From contig JACQDF010000346.1 in assembly GCA_016201205.1 (NCBI GenBank), positions 1 through 56,500 on the forward strand: a DNA stretch of 56,500 bases, in the 5' to 3' direction. The translations under genes and the position numbers were made by a program. This DNA comes from Acidobacteriota bacterium. Its GTDB lineage: Bacteria; Acidobacteriota; Terriglobia; Bryobacterales; Bryobacteraceae. The notes under the pieces were generated by a model that was not told where the DNA came from, did no database searches, and saw nothing but the letters and a program-made list of their open reading frames with translations. This document shows, piece by piece, positions 1 through 7,308 of this stretch; the first letter of the stretch is position 1; the number at the start of each line of letters is the position of its first letter.

Positions 1-252
1 ACTGCAAGTTTACCTCAAAATGAGCCGTCTTGAGCGTTTGCGAATCTCCGGGATTGCGAATTTCCCTGTACCTCACTCATTCAAAGGGCAATATAGTTGG
101 CGTGCGAAGTTCCTGGGCGGCATAGTACTCTCCCAGCGGCGGGTATGGAACTAGAGGATAGGTCTGTCATTCAGGACTAATAACCGCCGAATAGGGGATA
201 AGGCTAAGAGCTGAATCGCCTTTACGTGTCGATTATCAGCCCAAGAGGTTCC
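1..252. other. left-edge stretch without a recognisable gene
   Basis: I can support no gene here. The stretch leads up to the small membrane protein starting at 253. The only useful signal is an AAGAGG at 243-248, four bases before that ATG, which makes 253 a better start than the in-frame GTG at 226. No convincing -35/-10 pair was found. Confidence 0.4.
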
Positions 253-762
253 ATGGCAGTCATCAGCTTTCTGGCAAATTTCCTGGCCGCCGCTTGCGCC
301 ATTCACTTTGTCCGCCGCAAAGGGAGCCGGCGCCTGCGCATGCTCACCATGTCGGTCGGCCTGATGTCTCTGGTGCAGACAGCCGCGACGCTCTACGCGT
401 TGCTCGGCGTCCCTGTGCTGGTGACGGTTCACCAGATTCTGGCGGCGGGCCTCTCGTTTTTCGCGATCTATCTGCTAGGCCAGGAGACGTACGACCGCAA
501 CCTGACGGACCGGCGGTTGCGGCTGGCCGAGCATGAAAGCTCCGTCCGCCCGCTGGCAGTGCCGCAGAATCAACTGCCTGCCATAACTCCCCGAATCGTG
601 TCGCAGCCAGCCGGGCACGGGACCAGGCGTGTGCCGGAGGATCTGATCCGGGCGCACGCCGCCGCCGAGCGGGCCACCCACGATCTGCTGGCCATTCTGC
701 AAGCTGTGACGCAGAACGCGGGCGCGAAAGTGCCGGCGGCGGCACGGCTTGTCCATCGTTGA
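253..762 (+). CDS. small hypothetical membrane protein
   Basis: A 169-residue protein that I do not recognise. The N-terminal 75 residues form three hydrophobic stretches (about 2-19, 33-52 and 55-73) separated by a short basic loop rich in Arg and Lys (FVRRKGSRRLR). This suggests a three-helix inner-membrane protein. The remaining 95 residues are polar, with an Ala/Glu-rich helix near the C-terminus (AHAAAERATHDLLAILQ), probably cytoplasmic. ATG 253 is preferred over the in-frame GTG 226 because AAGAGG lies at 243-248. The gene converges on the glucarate dehydratase gene at 791, with 28 bases between the stops. Function unknown; its reality rests on the start signal and the membrane-like pattern. 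Confidence 0.6.
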   Translation: MAVISFLANFLAAACAIHFVRRKGSRRLRMLTMSVGLMSLVQTAATLYALLGVPVLVTVHQILAAGLSFFAIYLLGQETYDRNLTDRRLRLAEHESSVRPLAVPQNQLPAITPRIVSQPAGHGTRRVPEDLIRAHAAAERATHDLLAILQAVTQNAGAKVPAAARLVHR

Positions 763-799
763 TTACCAGCCGCTGATTACCAGCCGTTGATCACCAGCG
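759..799. repeat. three tandem 13-14 bp repeats containing both converging stop codons
   Basis: Three near-identical units, TTGATTACCAGCCG at 759-772, CTGATTACCAGCCG at 773-786 and TTGATCACCAGCG at 787-799. The TGA in the first unit ends the membrane-protein gene on the plus strand. The TCA in the third unit is the TGA stop of the minus-strand dehydratase gene. Read on the minus strand, the last codons and stop of the dehydratase are thus echoed twice downstream in shifted frames. Confidence 0.8.
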
Positions 800-2110
800 C
801 GGCAGCATGCGCTTCCAATCTGGATCGACGTGCTTGCGCATCTCGGCTTCGTCATCCCTTTTTCGATACGGCAGCTTGCGGTAGCGCTCCTTCAGCCGCG
901 CCAATTGGTCGTAATCCAGTTCGACGCCGAGGCCGGGCTTCTCCGGAATGCGCACACAGCCGTTGTGGAAGGGAATTCGCCCGCCCGCAACCACTTCGTC
1001 TTGCGCCGTCTGCCACGGGTAATGCGTATCGCAGGCATAAGTCAGGTGCGGGCAGGCGGCGGCCGCGTGCGCCATCGCCATCAGGCTGACGCCGAGGTGA
1101 TTGTTCGAATGCATCGACACACCCATCCCCAGCACGCTGCACAAGTGATCGAGCTGCCGCTGCGCCCGCAGTCCTCCCCAATAGTGCGGATCGGAAAGCA
1201 CGATTTGCACCGCGTCCAGCTTCCAGGCCTGCGGGACGTGTCCGAACGTGGTGACGGCGACATTGCTGGCCAGCGGGGTGTCGATGCCTTTCTCGAGTAA
1301 GCGACGCCGCACCTGGCTCATTCCTTCAAGCGTGGCGGTCGGATCTTCCAGGTAGCCGCCGCCAGACAGCTCTTCGCGCAAGGCCTCGCCGACTCTTATG
1401 GAAGTGTCCACGCTCCAGGCGCAGTTGGGGTCGATGCGCAGCGGGACAGCCCGGCCGAACTCGCCTTGCAACGCGCGGATGGTTTCGATCTCGAGATCCG
1501 GATCGAGCACGCCGCCTTTGAGCTTGATCTCGCGAAAGCCGTACGTCGCGATCATCTGCCGGGCCTGTCGGACCATGGCTTCAGGCGTCAAGCCCTCGCC
1601 ATATTCATCTTCGCGGGCATCGTCGCCGAGCCCGCCCCCGCCGGCGTGCTTGTAGAACAGGTAAGCGGAGAAGGCGGCCTGCTCGCGGGCCCGTCCACCC
1701 AGCAGATCGCAGGCGGGTTTGCCAAGCGCCTTGCCGATGGCGTCCAGGCAGGCGATTTCGATGGCCGCGAAGGTGCGCGTGTGGCGGTCAAGCGGGTTTT
1801 CGCCGGGCAAAAGCCAGGTCTGGGAACGATCTCCGGCGGCCTCACGAGCATCAGCTTCGGCTTTCTCCTCGAAGGACTTCCATAGACCGGTGAGCTGAAA
1901 CACGTCCCTGCCGATGAGCAGAGCGCGAGCGGCTTCCAGCAGAGCCAGCGGCTGCTCACCGCCGTAGGTCTCGCTGATGCCGGCGATTCCTTCATCCGTC
2001 TCGATTTCGACAATGGTTCGAATGGCGTAAGGCGCATGCAGGCCGTAGGAGCTGCGCAAGGGAGGGTCGGCGGCGGCGACAGGGTGCAGTTTGACAGCGG
2101 TTACCTTCAT
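791..2110 (-). CDS. gudD: glucarate dehydratase-type enolase-superfamily enzyme
   Basis: Predicted to dehydrate D-glucarate (or the L-idarate epimer) to 5-keto-4-deoxy-D-glucarate in the cytoplasm, with Mg2+. The 439-residue product is close to the family length of about 445 and co-linear with E. coli GudD. It carries the KxK pair in EIKLKGGVL (K196, K198), metal-site residues around LRIDPNCAWS (D227, N229) and YLEDP (E255), the catalytic His in MHSNNHLGVS (H334) and the partner Asp in CDTHYPWQ (D361). The start is ATG 2110; a TTG four codons upstream (2122) is possible, and neither has a strong Shine-Dalgarno. It stands alone and diverges from the alanyl-tRNA editing gene. Substrate choice (glucarate versus related aldarates) is inferred. 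Confidence 0.88.
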   Translation of the reverse strand: MKVTAVKLHPVAAADPPLRSSYGLHAPYAIRTIVEIETDEGIAGISETYGGEQPLALLEAARALLIGRDVFQLTGLWKSFEEKAEADAREAAGDRSQTWLLPGENPLDRHTRTFAAIEIACLDAIGKALGKPACDLLGGRAREQAAFSAYLFYKHAGGGGLGDDAREDEYGEGLTPEAMVRQARQMIATYGFREIKLKGGVLDPDLEIETIRALQGEFGRAVPLRIDPNCAWSVDTSIRVGEALREELSGGGYLEDPTATLEGMSQVRRRLLEKGIDTPLASNVAVTTFGHVPQAWKLDAVQIVLSDPHYWGGLRAQRQLDHLCSVLGMGVSMHSNNHLGVSLMAMAHAAAACPHLTYACDTHYPWQTAQDEVVAGGRIPFHNGCVRIPEKPGLGVELDYDQLARLKERYRKLPYRKRDDEAEMRKHVDPDWKRMLPRW

Positions 2111-2307
2111 GGTGACGGGCAAAACGAGATTTTATCTCAAATGAATAGAACAGGTTACCAATTCGTAAAGCCGGCCGGAGCAGTCTGCGGGCGTATCGTG
2201 AGAATGCGAAGAGAAAGCCCGGCCCCGCCAGGTTCCCCCTGGTTGATCCCGCCTGCTGATCCTGCCTGAGATCCCTCCCGCTCCCTCACGAGGAGCGCTC
2301 CCCCCTA

Positions 2308-2340
2308 CTCCCCGGGCTTTCCTTTGCTCAGCCCGAGGGG
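2308..2340. promoter_or_regulatory. imperfect hairpin ahead of the alanyl-tRNA editing gene
   Basis: Arms 2308-2318 (CTCCCCGGGCT) and 2330-2340 (AGCCCGAGGGG) pair at ten of eleven positions, including one G-U, around an 11-base loop. There is no T-run on the plus strand, so it does not look like a plus-strand terminator. It ends 15 bases before the GTG at 2356 and could shape the leader of the 2356-4990 cluster. The rest of the 2111-2355 divergent gap shows no clear promoter to me. Confidence 0.4.
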
Positions 2341-2355
2341 CTAAGCTACCTTGTT

Positions 2356-3522
2356 GTGACTGAGCGGCTCTACTACGACGACCCGTTTCTTACTTCGTTC
2401 CATGCCGAGGTAGTCGAATTCGCCGGGCAAGGCCGCCGCGTCTATCTGGACCGCACAGCGTTCTACCCATCGTCGGGGGGCCAGCCATTCGACACCGGCA
2501 CGCTGGACGGCATTCCCGTGGTCGATGTCATCGAGGAAGAGGATCGCATCGCACACATGCTGGCTGCGCCGCTGGCCGTCAGGTCGGTCGAGGGCATCCT
2601 CGACTGGACGCGGCGCTTCGATCATATGCAGCAACACACCGGCCAGCATCTGCTGTCCGCGGTTCTCGAAGAGCTGTACCGCATCCCGACACTGAGCTTC
2701 CATCTCGGGCAGGACACGGCGACCATCGATGCCGGAGCAGCGTCGCTTTCGCAAGAGCAAGTCATCCAGGCCGAGCGGCGCGCCAACGAGGTGATCTGGG
2801 AAAACCGCCCCGTCGTTGTCAGCTACGAACACTCCTCGGATGCCAGCGAGCTGCGCAAGCCATCCCAGCGGCAAGGCATCCTCAGGATCGTCTCCATTGC
2901 CGGCCTCGATCGCAGCGCCTGCGGGGGCACGCACGTGCGCGGCACTGCGGCGATCGGTCTGATGCTCATCCGCGGGCTTGACCGCATCCGCGGAAACGTG
3001 CGCATCGAGTTCGTCTGCGGCGGGCGCGCCCTGGCGCGCGCGCGTCAGGACTACGGGACGCTCTCCGAGATCTCGAAGACGCTCTCGGCCCCTTTCGATC
3101 AAACGCCCGCGCTCGTCACCGCCGCCATCGTCCGTGCGCAGGAGCTGGACAAGGCACGCCGCAAGCTCGCCACCGAGCTGGCCGCTTTCCGCGGCCGGCA
3201 GCTCTATGACGAAACACCACCCGGCCTGCGGGGCGTGCGCAAACACACCGAGCGGGGAGCCATCGACGATGAGACACGGACGCTGGCCCGGAATTTCACC
3301 GCCAGACCCCAAGCGGTGTTTCTCGCCGTCTCCGAGGATCCTGCTTCCGTCCTGCTCGCCATTTCCAAGGATTGCGGCTTCCATGCCGGAGACACTCTAA
3401 AGAAAGCGCTGGCGGAAACCGGCGGTCGCGGAGGCGGCAATCCACAGATCGCCCAGGGCAGCGTCCCGTCGCGGGAAGCGCTCGAGCTGCTGCTGATGTT
3501 GCTCGAACAGGCGCTGGGCTGA
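2356..3522 (+). CDS. alaX: alanyl-tRNA editing protein (AlaX family, long form with DHHA1)
   Basis: Free-standing editing enzyme expected to hydrolyse Ser-tRNA(Ala) or Gly-tRNA(Ala) in the cytoplasm. The 388-residue product starts at GTG with MTERLYYDD, a typical AlaX opening. Zinc-site motifs of the AlaRS editing core are intact: HTGQH (H94, H98) and CGGTH (C189, H193). The C-terminal 90 residues contain GGRGGG (from about residue 355), the DHHA1 signature, so this is the two-domain AlaX type without an aminoacylation domain. The stop lies 14 bases before the dihydrouridine synthase gene. With that gene and RNase HI it forms a probable RNA-maintenance operon. Confidence 0.9.
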   Translation: MTERLYYDDPFLTSFHAEVVEFAGQGRRVYLDRTAFYPSSGGQPFDTGTLDGIPVVDVIEEEDRIAHMLAAPLAVRSVEGILDWTRRFDHMQQHTGQHLLSAVLEELYRIPTLSFHLGQDTATIDAGAASLSQEQVIQAERRANEVIWENRPVVVSYEHSSDASELRKPSQRQGILRIVSIAGLDRSACGGTHVRGTAAIGLMLIRGLDRIRGNVRIEFVCGGRALARARQDYGTLSEISKTLSAPFDQTPALVTAAIVRAQELDKARRKLATELAAFRGRQLYDETPPGLRGVRKHTERGAIDDETRTLARNFTARPQAVFLAVSEDPASVLLAISKDCGFHAGDTLKKALAETGGRGGGNPQIAQGSVPSREALELLLMLLEQALG

Positions 3523-3536
3523 GAAACTGGAAGCAG

Positions 3537-4547
3537 ATGCCCGGCGTGCCCGCAACATTTTCGATCGGCCCTGTTTCGATTACCCCGGCCACGGTTCTCG
3601 CGCCGATGGCCGGAGTCACCGATACCGTCTTCCGCCGCCTCATCCGCGCCCAGGGCGGCTGCGGTCTACTGATGACCGAGTTCACCAGCTCGCATGGCAT
3701 TGTTCATTCCCAACGCACGAAGAAGTCAACCAAGGCCAAGCGCTATCTTTTCTTTGAGCCGGATGAGCACCCGATCTCCGCGCAGTTGTTCGGCTCCGAT
3801 CCGCCCATCATGGCCGAAGCAGCGCGGATTTGCGAAGACCTGGGGTTCGACGCAGTCGATATCAACTTCGGCTGCCCGGTGAACAAGGTCGTCAAGTGCA
3901 ACGGCGGTTCAGGTCTGTTGCGCGACCTGCCGCTGGTGGAAAAGCTGCTGAGGGAAGTTCGCGCGGCCATCCACATCCCGCTGACGATGAAGTTCCGCGC
4001 AGGCTGGAATGATCGCGAGCTGGTACACCTCGAGATGGGCCGGATCGCCGAGGATTGCGGTTTGCAGGCGGTGGCTCTCCATCCGCGCACTCGCGAGCAG
4101 GGCTATGCGGGCCGCGCCGATTGGGCGCGCATCGGGGAACTGAAGGCGGCGATTCGACTGCCGGTGATTGGCAATGGCGACATTCTGACGCCGGAAGACG
4201 CCTGCCGCATGATCGAGCAAACCGGCTGCGACGCCGTCATGATCGGCCGCACCGCTTCTTCCAATCCCTGGATCTTTCGCCAGATTCAGGAATACGCCGC
4301 CACCGGCTCGTGCTGGCAGCCTGAGGAACACGACCGGCACCAGATCATGCGCACTTACTATGGGATGCTGTGCGACCATCAGGCTCCGGACACGGTCGGG
4401 AAAATGAAACAGTTCGCCACCTATTTCACCCACGGGGTCCGAAATGGGTCGAAGCTGCGGGCCGCCATCTACCAGTCCACGGAAGCCGCGCGGATTCTCG
4501 ATCTGGTGGACGAGTTCTTCCTCGAACCGGCCACGGCAGCGGCCTGA
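3537..4547 (+). CDS. dusB: tRNA-dihydrouridine synthase (DusB-like)
   Basis: FMN- and NADPH-dependent reduction of uridines in the tRNA D-loop. The product has 336 residues. Visible family features are the opening APMAGVTD at about 22-29, [19 protein letters not shown] with catalytic Cys113, the substrate/FMN segment [10 protein letters not shown], the HPRTREQGY loop, and the GNGDI and MIGRTA phosphate-binding motifs. The ATG at 3537 follows GGAAG at 3529-3533 and places the start immediately before the conserved core. The open frame extends back into the upstream gene but has no family resemblance there. It lies 14 bases after the alaX stop and 8 bases before the RNase HI start, so co-transcription is likely. 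The subgroup (DusB rather than DusA/C) is inferred from the GCPVNKVVK motif. Confidence 0.9.
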   Translation: MPGVPATFSIGPVSITPATVLAPMAGVTDTVFRRLIRAQGGCGLLMTEFTSSHGIVHSQRTKKSTKAKRYLFFEPDEHPISAQLFGSDPPIMAEAARICEDLGFDAVDINFGCPVNKVVKCNGGSGLLRDLPLVEKLLREVRAAIHIPLTMKFRAGWNDRELVHLEMGRIAEDCGLQAVALHPRTREQGYAGRADWARIGELKAAIRLPVIGNGDILTPEDACRMIEQTGCDAVMIGRTASSNPWIFRQIQEYAATGSCWQPEEHDRHQIMRTYYGMLCDHQAPDTVGKMKQFATYFTHGVRNGSKLRAAIYQSTEAARILDLVDEFFLEPATAAA

Positions 4548-4555
4548 GCGCCGGT

Positions 4556-4990
4556 ATGAAGAAGGTGCAGATCATCACGGACGGATCCTGCATCGGCAAC
4601 CCCGGCCCCGGCGGCTGGGCCTGCATTCTCCGCTACAACGAGCACCGCAAGGAACTCTCCGGAGCCGAGCAGCACACCACCAACAACCGCATGGAGCTGA
4701 CCGCAGCCATCAAGGCTTTGGAGGCCCTGCGCGAGCCTTGTGAAATCCAGATCGTCACTGACTCGGAGTACCTGAAGCGAGGCATCACTGAATGGATCCC
4801 GCGATGGAAGCGCAACGGCTGGCTCACCGTCGGAAAGAAGCCCGTGATCAACCGCGATCTCTGGGAGCGCCTCGATACGCTCGCCGGCAAGCACAAGACC
4901 CGATGGGCGTGGACCAAAGGTCACGCTTCACACCGAGACAATAACCGCTGCGATGAGCTGGCGCAAGCCGCCGCCCGCAGCCAGAAGTAG
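4556..4990 (+). CDS. rnhA: ribonuclease HI
   Basis: Cleaves RNA in RNA-DNA hybrids (R-loops, Okazaki primers). The product has 144 residues, typical for bacterial RNase HI. The D-E-D-D catalytic set is complete and in register with the E. coli enzyme: D9 (TDGSC), E47 (NRMELTA), D69 (VTDSEY), D133 (NRCDELA), plus the flexible-loop His123 in [10 protein letters not shown]. The basic-handle region [17 protein letters not shown] is also present. ATG 4556 lies 8 bases after the dusB stop. Last gene of the alaX-dusB-rnhA cluster. Confidence 0.95.
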   Translation: MKKVQIITDGSCIGNPGPGGWACILRYNEHRKELSGAEQHTTNNRMELTAAIKALEALREPCEIQIVTDSEYLKRGITEWIPRWKRNGWLTVGKKPVINRDLWERLDTLAGKHKTRWAWTKGHASHRDNNRCDELAQAAARSQK

Positions 4991-5222
4991 CGGCCGCCCC
5001 GCGCGGACCGAAGTGATGCCCGCCGGGTTGGGCCATGGCCAGTTCCAGCAGCCGGGCGTCGGTTTCGCGGCTGCGCTCGATCACCGACGTCTCCGCCCGG
5101 AATCAAGCCAGGCGCCTCGCCCCGGCTGTTGCGAACAATGGCGCTCGGGGGTGTCCGGCGACTCGCGCGCGTGATCCCAGCCGCCCGCAATGCGGCGGCA
5201 AGGTGCAAGGTGCTCTTGACAT
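4991..5222. other. intergenic stretch after rnhA
   Basis: I see no supported gene here. Open frames exist on both strands but look like high-GC noise, without start signals or family motifs. A TTGACA sits at 5216-5221, too far (25 bases) from the TATACT at 5247 to pair with it. Confidence 0.4.
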
Positions 5223-5252
5223 TCGACAGGCCCTGGGCCCCTTGGCTATACT
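5223..5252 (+). promoter_or_regulatory. candidate sigma-70 promoter for the lipoprotein-peptidase pair
   Basis: TCGACA at 5223-5228 (five of six to the -35 consensus), an 18-base spacer, and TATACT at 5247-5252. Transcription would start near 5259, only about five bases before the ATG at 5264, giving a nearly leaderless message. Pattern match only. Confidence 0.4.
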
Positions 5253-5263
5253 CATCACAGGAA

Positions 5264-6190
5264 ATGGTCTGCTTTGCGCGATTTTCGCTCCCCGTAGTGG
5301 CCCTTTTCATCTTGGGCTGTACGACAGAGCAAAAGCCCGCCGCGTCCGCTGTCGAATCCGCGCCTGAAGTCGTTTCTACCTTCCCCGCTTCCACGGGACT
5401 CTCATTTGGCCTTGCACCTGGGAAGTGTGCGGACGGCAAATGCGCGGCCGTCGTGCAACTCATCGGGAATGGCAAAGTAATCGACTCTTCGCCCTTGGAT
5501 TTTGCCGCTTCCGGCGCGCAGCTTAATAAAGGCATTGCCGAAAAGATCATGGGTGCCGGTGATCCCCTACAAGAGGACGATCAACTCGCGGCCTGGACCG
5601 CCGGCGACGGAGAGGGTAAGGTGTCAACGGCTGTACGACGCGTGAAGCTGTCTTCGGATCAAACGGCGCTGCTCGTAGATCAGTCCGGCGGATTCGAGCA
5701 CCTAAAGAGGCGGCACTATTTATTCATTTCTGATAACAACAAGCTCAAGAGAATATGGACGGGCGAAGAGGGCGCTGGTCCGGCGTGGTCCGCCGTGATC
5801 CTCGTGAATGCCGCCGATGGACAGAGCCAGCAGATCGTTTACCTCAGCGGATTCCAGCCGGGCGGCAGGGACCCCGATGCTGTCGGCGCCAAGCGTTATG
5901 GCTGGGACGCCGCACAGAAGAAACTGTCGGAGCGGCCTCTTGGCTCTCTCTATGCAATCGTCGCGGGCAACTTCGACAACCCGGAAGCGGCTCGCAAGGC
6001 AAGCGCTGAACCGTGCTTGTCGGATTACTCGGCGTTGCCCGCGCGCGACCTCGGCATCTCTGGCGCGAGAATCGTCCTGGCCGCCATTACCACGCAGAAG
6101 TCATTGGCCGAAGCGGCCCTCAATAGGACGGACAATTGCCCCGGCAACGTTAGACGCCGGATTGTGGAAGTGAATCTTGCTTCAAAATGA
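5264..6190 (+). CDS. predicted lipoprotein of unknown function
   Basis: A 308-residue protein that I do not recognise. ATG 5264 opens a classical lipoprotein signal (hydrophobic VVALFILGC, lipid-modified Cys19). The longer open frame upstream is rejected because it would bury this signal. The mature part is polar, with two closely spaced cysteines in GKCADGKC and later Cys residues near the C-terminus (EPCLSDY, DNCPGN), possibly disulfides of a periplasmic domain. No catalytic motif was seen. It is followed after 27 bases by an unexported M15-type peptidase with a strong AAGGAGG site. The pairing of exported lipoprotein and cytoplasmic wall hydrolase resembles immunity/effector or lysis pairs, but that is inference. 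Confidence 0.75.
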   Translation: MVCFARFSLPVVALFILGCTTEQKPAASAVESAPEVVSTFPASTGLSFGLAPGKCADGKCAAVVQLIGNGKVIDSSPLDFAASGAQLNKGIAEKIMGAGDPLQEDDQLAAWTAGDGEGKVSTAVRRVKLSSDQTALLVDQSGGFEHLKRRHYLFISDNNKLKRIWTGEEGAGPAWSAVILVNAADGQSQQIVYLSGFQPGGRDPDAVGAKRYGWDAAQKKLSERPLGSLYAIVAGNFDNPEAARKASAEPCLSDYSALPARDLGISGARIVLAAITTQKSLAEAALNRTDNCPGNVRRRIVEVNLASK

Positions 6191-6217
6191 CAATGATTGG
6201 GAAGAAGGAGGATTCCG

Positions 6218-7288
6218 GTGCCAAGCATCACTGCGAATGTAGGAGACGGCGCAACTAATAAGACGCACGATGTCGCGCTAGTCCAGGCCATGCTGCGGAT
6301 CGTCAAGAACGCTAAGGGCTCTCCCTATCTGGCCGGCAGCTATGACGGTTCTTACGGCGGCCAAACGAAGAGCGCAATCATCTCCTTCCAGAAGGACAAC
6401 GCCAAGGTGATTCAGGCCGGCCAAAAGGCCAAGGAGAAGGAGGGCGTAGTGGATGTGGGAGGCACCACACTCGCCACTTTGGCCGCGGCGTTGCCCGCTA
6501 CCCACAAGGAACTACGGATCATCCCAAATACCAAGACCGTGTACCTGGAAGCGGCTAGCGCAGACGCAACGGCGAGCGCCGCCGCGATTCGTGGTGATGC
6601 CGAATTTGAGGCCACCTTTAAAACGAACTTGGCTGCCTTAGTGGATACCATGTTCGCAGAATACAAGATCGCCTTGTGGCTCACTCCCACTGGCCGGCGC
6701 CGCACTTTCGCGCAACAGGCCGCCGAGACGAAAACTTTTGCCGGACCCGGTGAGAGCAATCACAATTTCGGCCGTGCTGCTGATATCGGATTTAAAGGTT
6801 TCCGCTGGATTCAGGGAGACGGCTCAATCAAGAAGGATGCTGATTGGCTCAACGCACTCCATAGCGCAAGTGCCTCCAAAGAGAATGCACTGTGGGATGC
6901 GCGGGACGCATTGGCCGCCAAGATCCCCCTCTTCCGGTTGAACTTCGAACGGGTTCACCTTCAGTTGTTCGATCAAGCCACGTTCAATAATCCACGGTCG
7001 CTGGTAAAGCTGCTCAATACCGTCGGAAAGGCCAAATGGGAGTCGGGTTACAAGTCCGACTTCGGCCTCGGCGGCGCGATGTCTCCGGTTGGAACGGCTA
7101 AGCAGATCTGGGCGGGCAACGCGACTGTTTCCAAAGCGGATCTGGCCAAGGCGCTCAGTGCGAAAACCAAGAAGGTCATCAAGGAAGCCGACATCAAGCT
7201 CCAGCAGATCATAGACACCCAGAAGGCCCTGAAGGCGGACTTCGAGGCTGCCGACACGAACTGGATCAAGTGGGTAAAGGTTCTGTAG
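6218..7288 (+). CDS. peptidoglycan-binding, M15-type D-Ala-D-Ala carboxypeptidase/endopeptidase-like protein
   Basis: A 356-residue protein starting at GTG 6218, chosen because AAGGAGG lies at 6205-6211. It has no signal peptide. Residues 3-65 resemble a PG_binding_1 helical domain of the kind that opens with a VGxG..N..DV..VQ pattern (ITANVGDGATNKTHDVALVQ) and ends in AIISFQKDN. Residues 175-250 carry an M15/VanY-like zinc signature: SNHNFGRAAD (H182, D189) and FERVHLQL (H247). The C-terminal 100 residues are Lys/Ala-rich and helical. Likely substrate is the peptide stem of peptidoglycan. The lack of an export signal points to delivery by lysis, a secretion machine, or release at death. It follows the lipoprotein gene by 27 bases and converges on the methyltransferase gene. 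Confidence 0.75.
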   Translation: MPSITANVGDGATNKTHDVALVQAMLRIVKNAKGSPYLAGSYDGSYGGQTKSAIISFQKDNAKVIQAGQKAKEKEGVVDVGGTTLATLAAALPATHKELRIIPNTKTVYLEAASADATASAAAIRGDAEFEATFKTNLAALVDTMFAEYKIALWLTPTGRRRTFAQQAAETKTFAGPGESNHNFGRAADIGFKGFRWIQGDGSIKKDADWLNALHSASASKENALWDARDALAAKIPLFRLNFERVHLQLFDQATFNNPRSLVKLLNTVGKAKWESGYKSDFGLGGAMSPVGTAKQIWAGNATVSKADLAKALSAKTKKVIKEADIKLQQIIDTQKALKADFEAADTNWIKWVKVL

Positions 7289-7308
7289 CCGGGCCGCGCG
7301 CTCGCCAA

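Noticed and set aside
2308-2340. T-box or terminator reading of the hairpin before alaX
   Set aside because: No T-run, no antiterminator or specifier features; kept only as a generic leader hairpin.
5216-5252. TTGACA at 5216 paired with TATACT at 5247 as promoter
   Set aside because: The spacer is 25 bases; TCGACA at 5223 with an 18-base spacer is the better partner.
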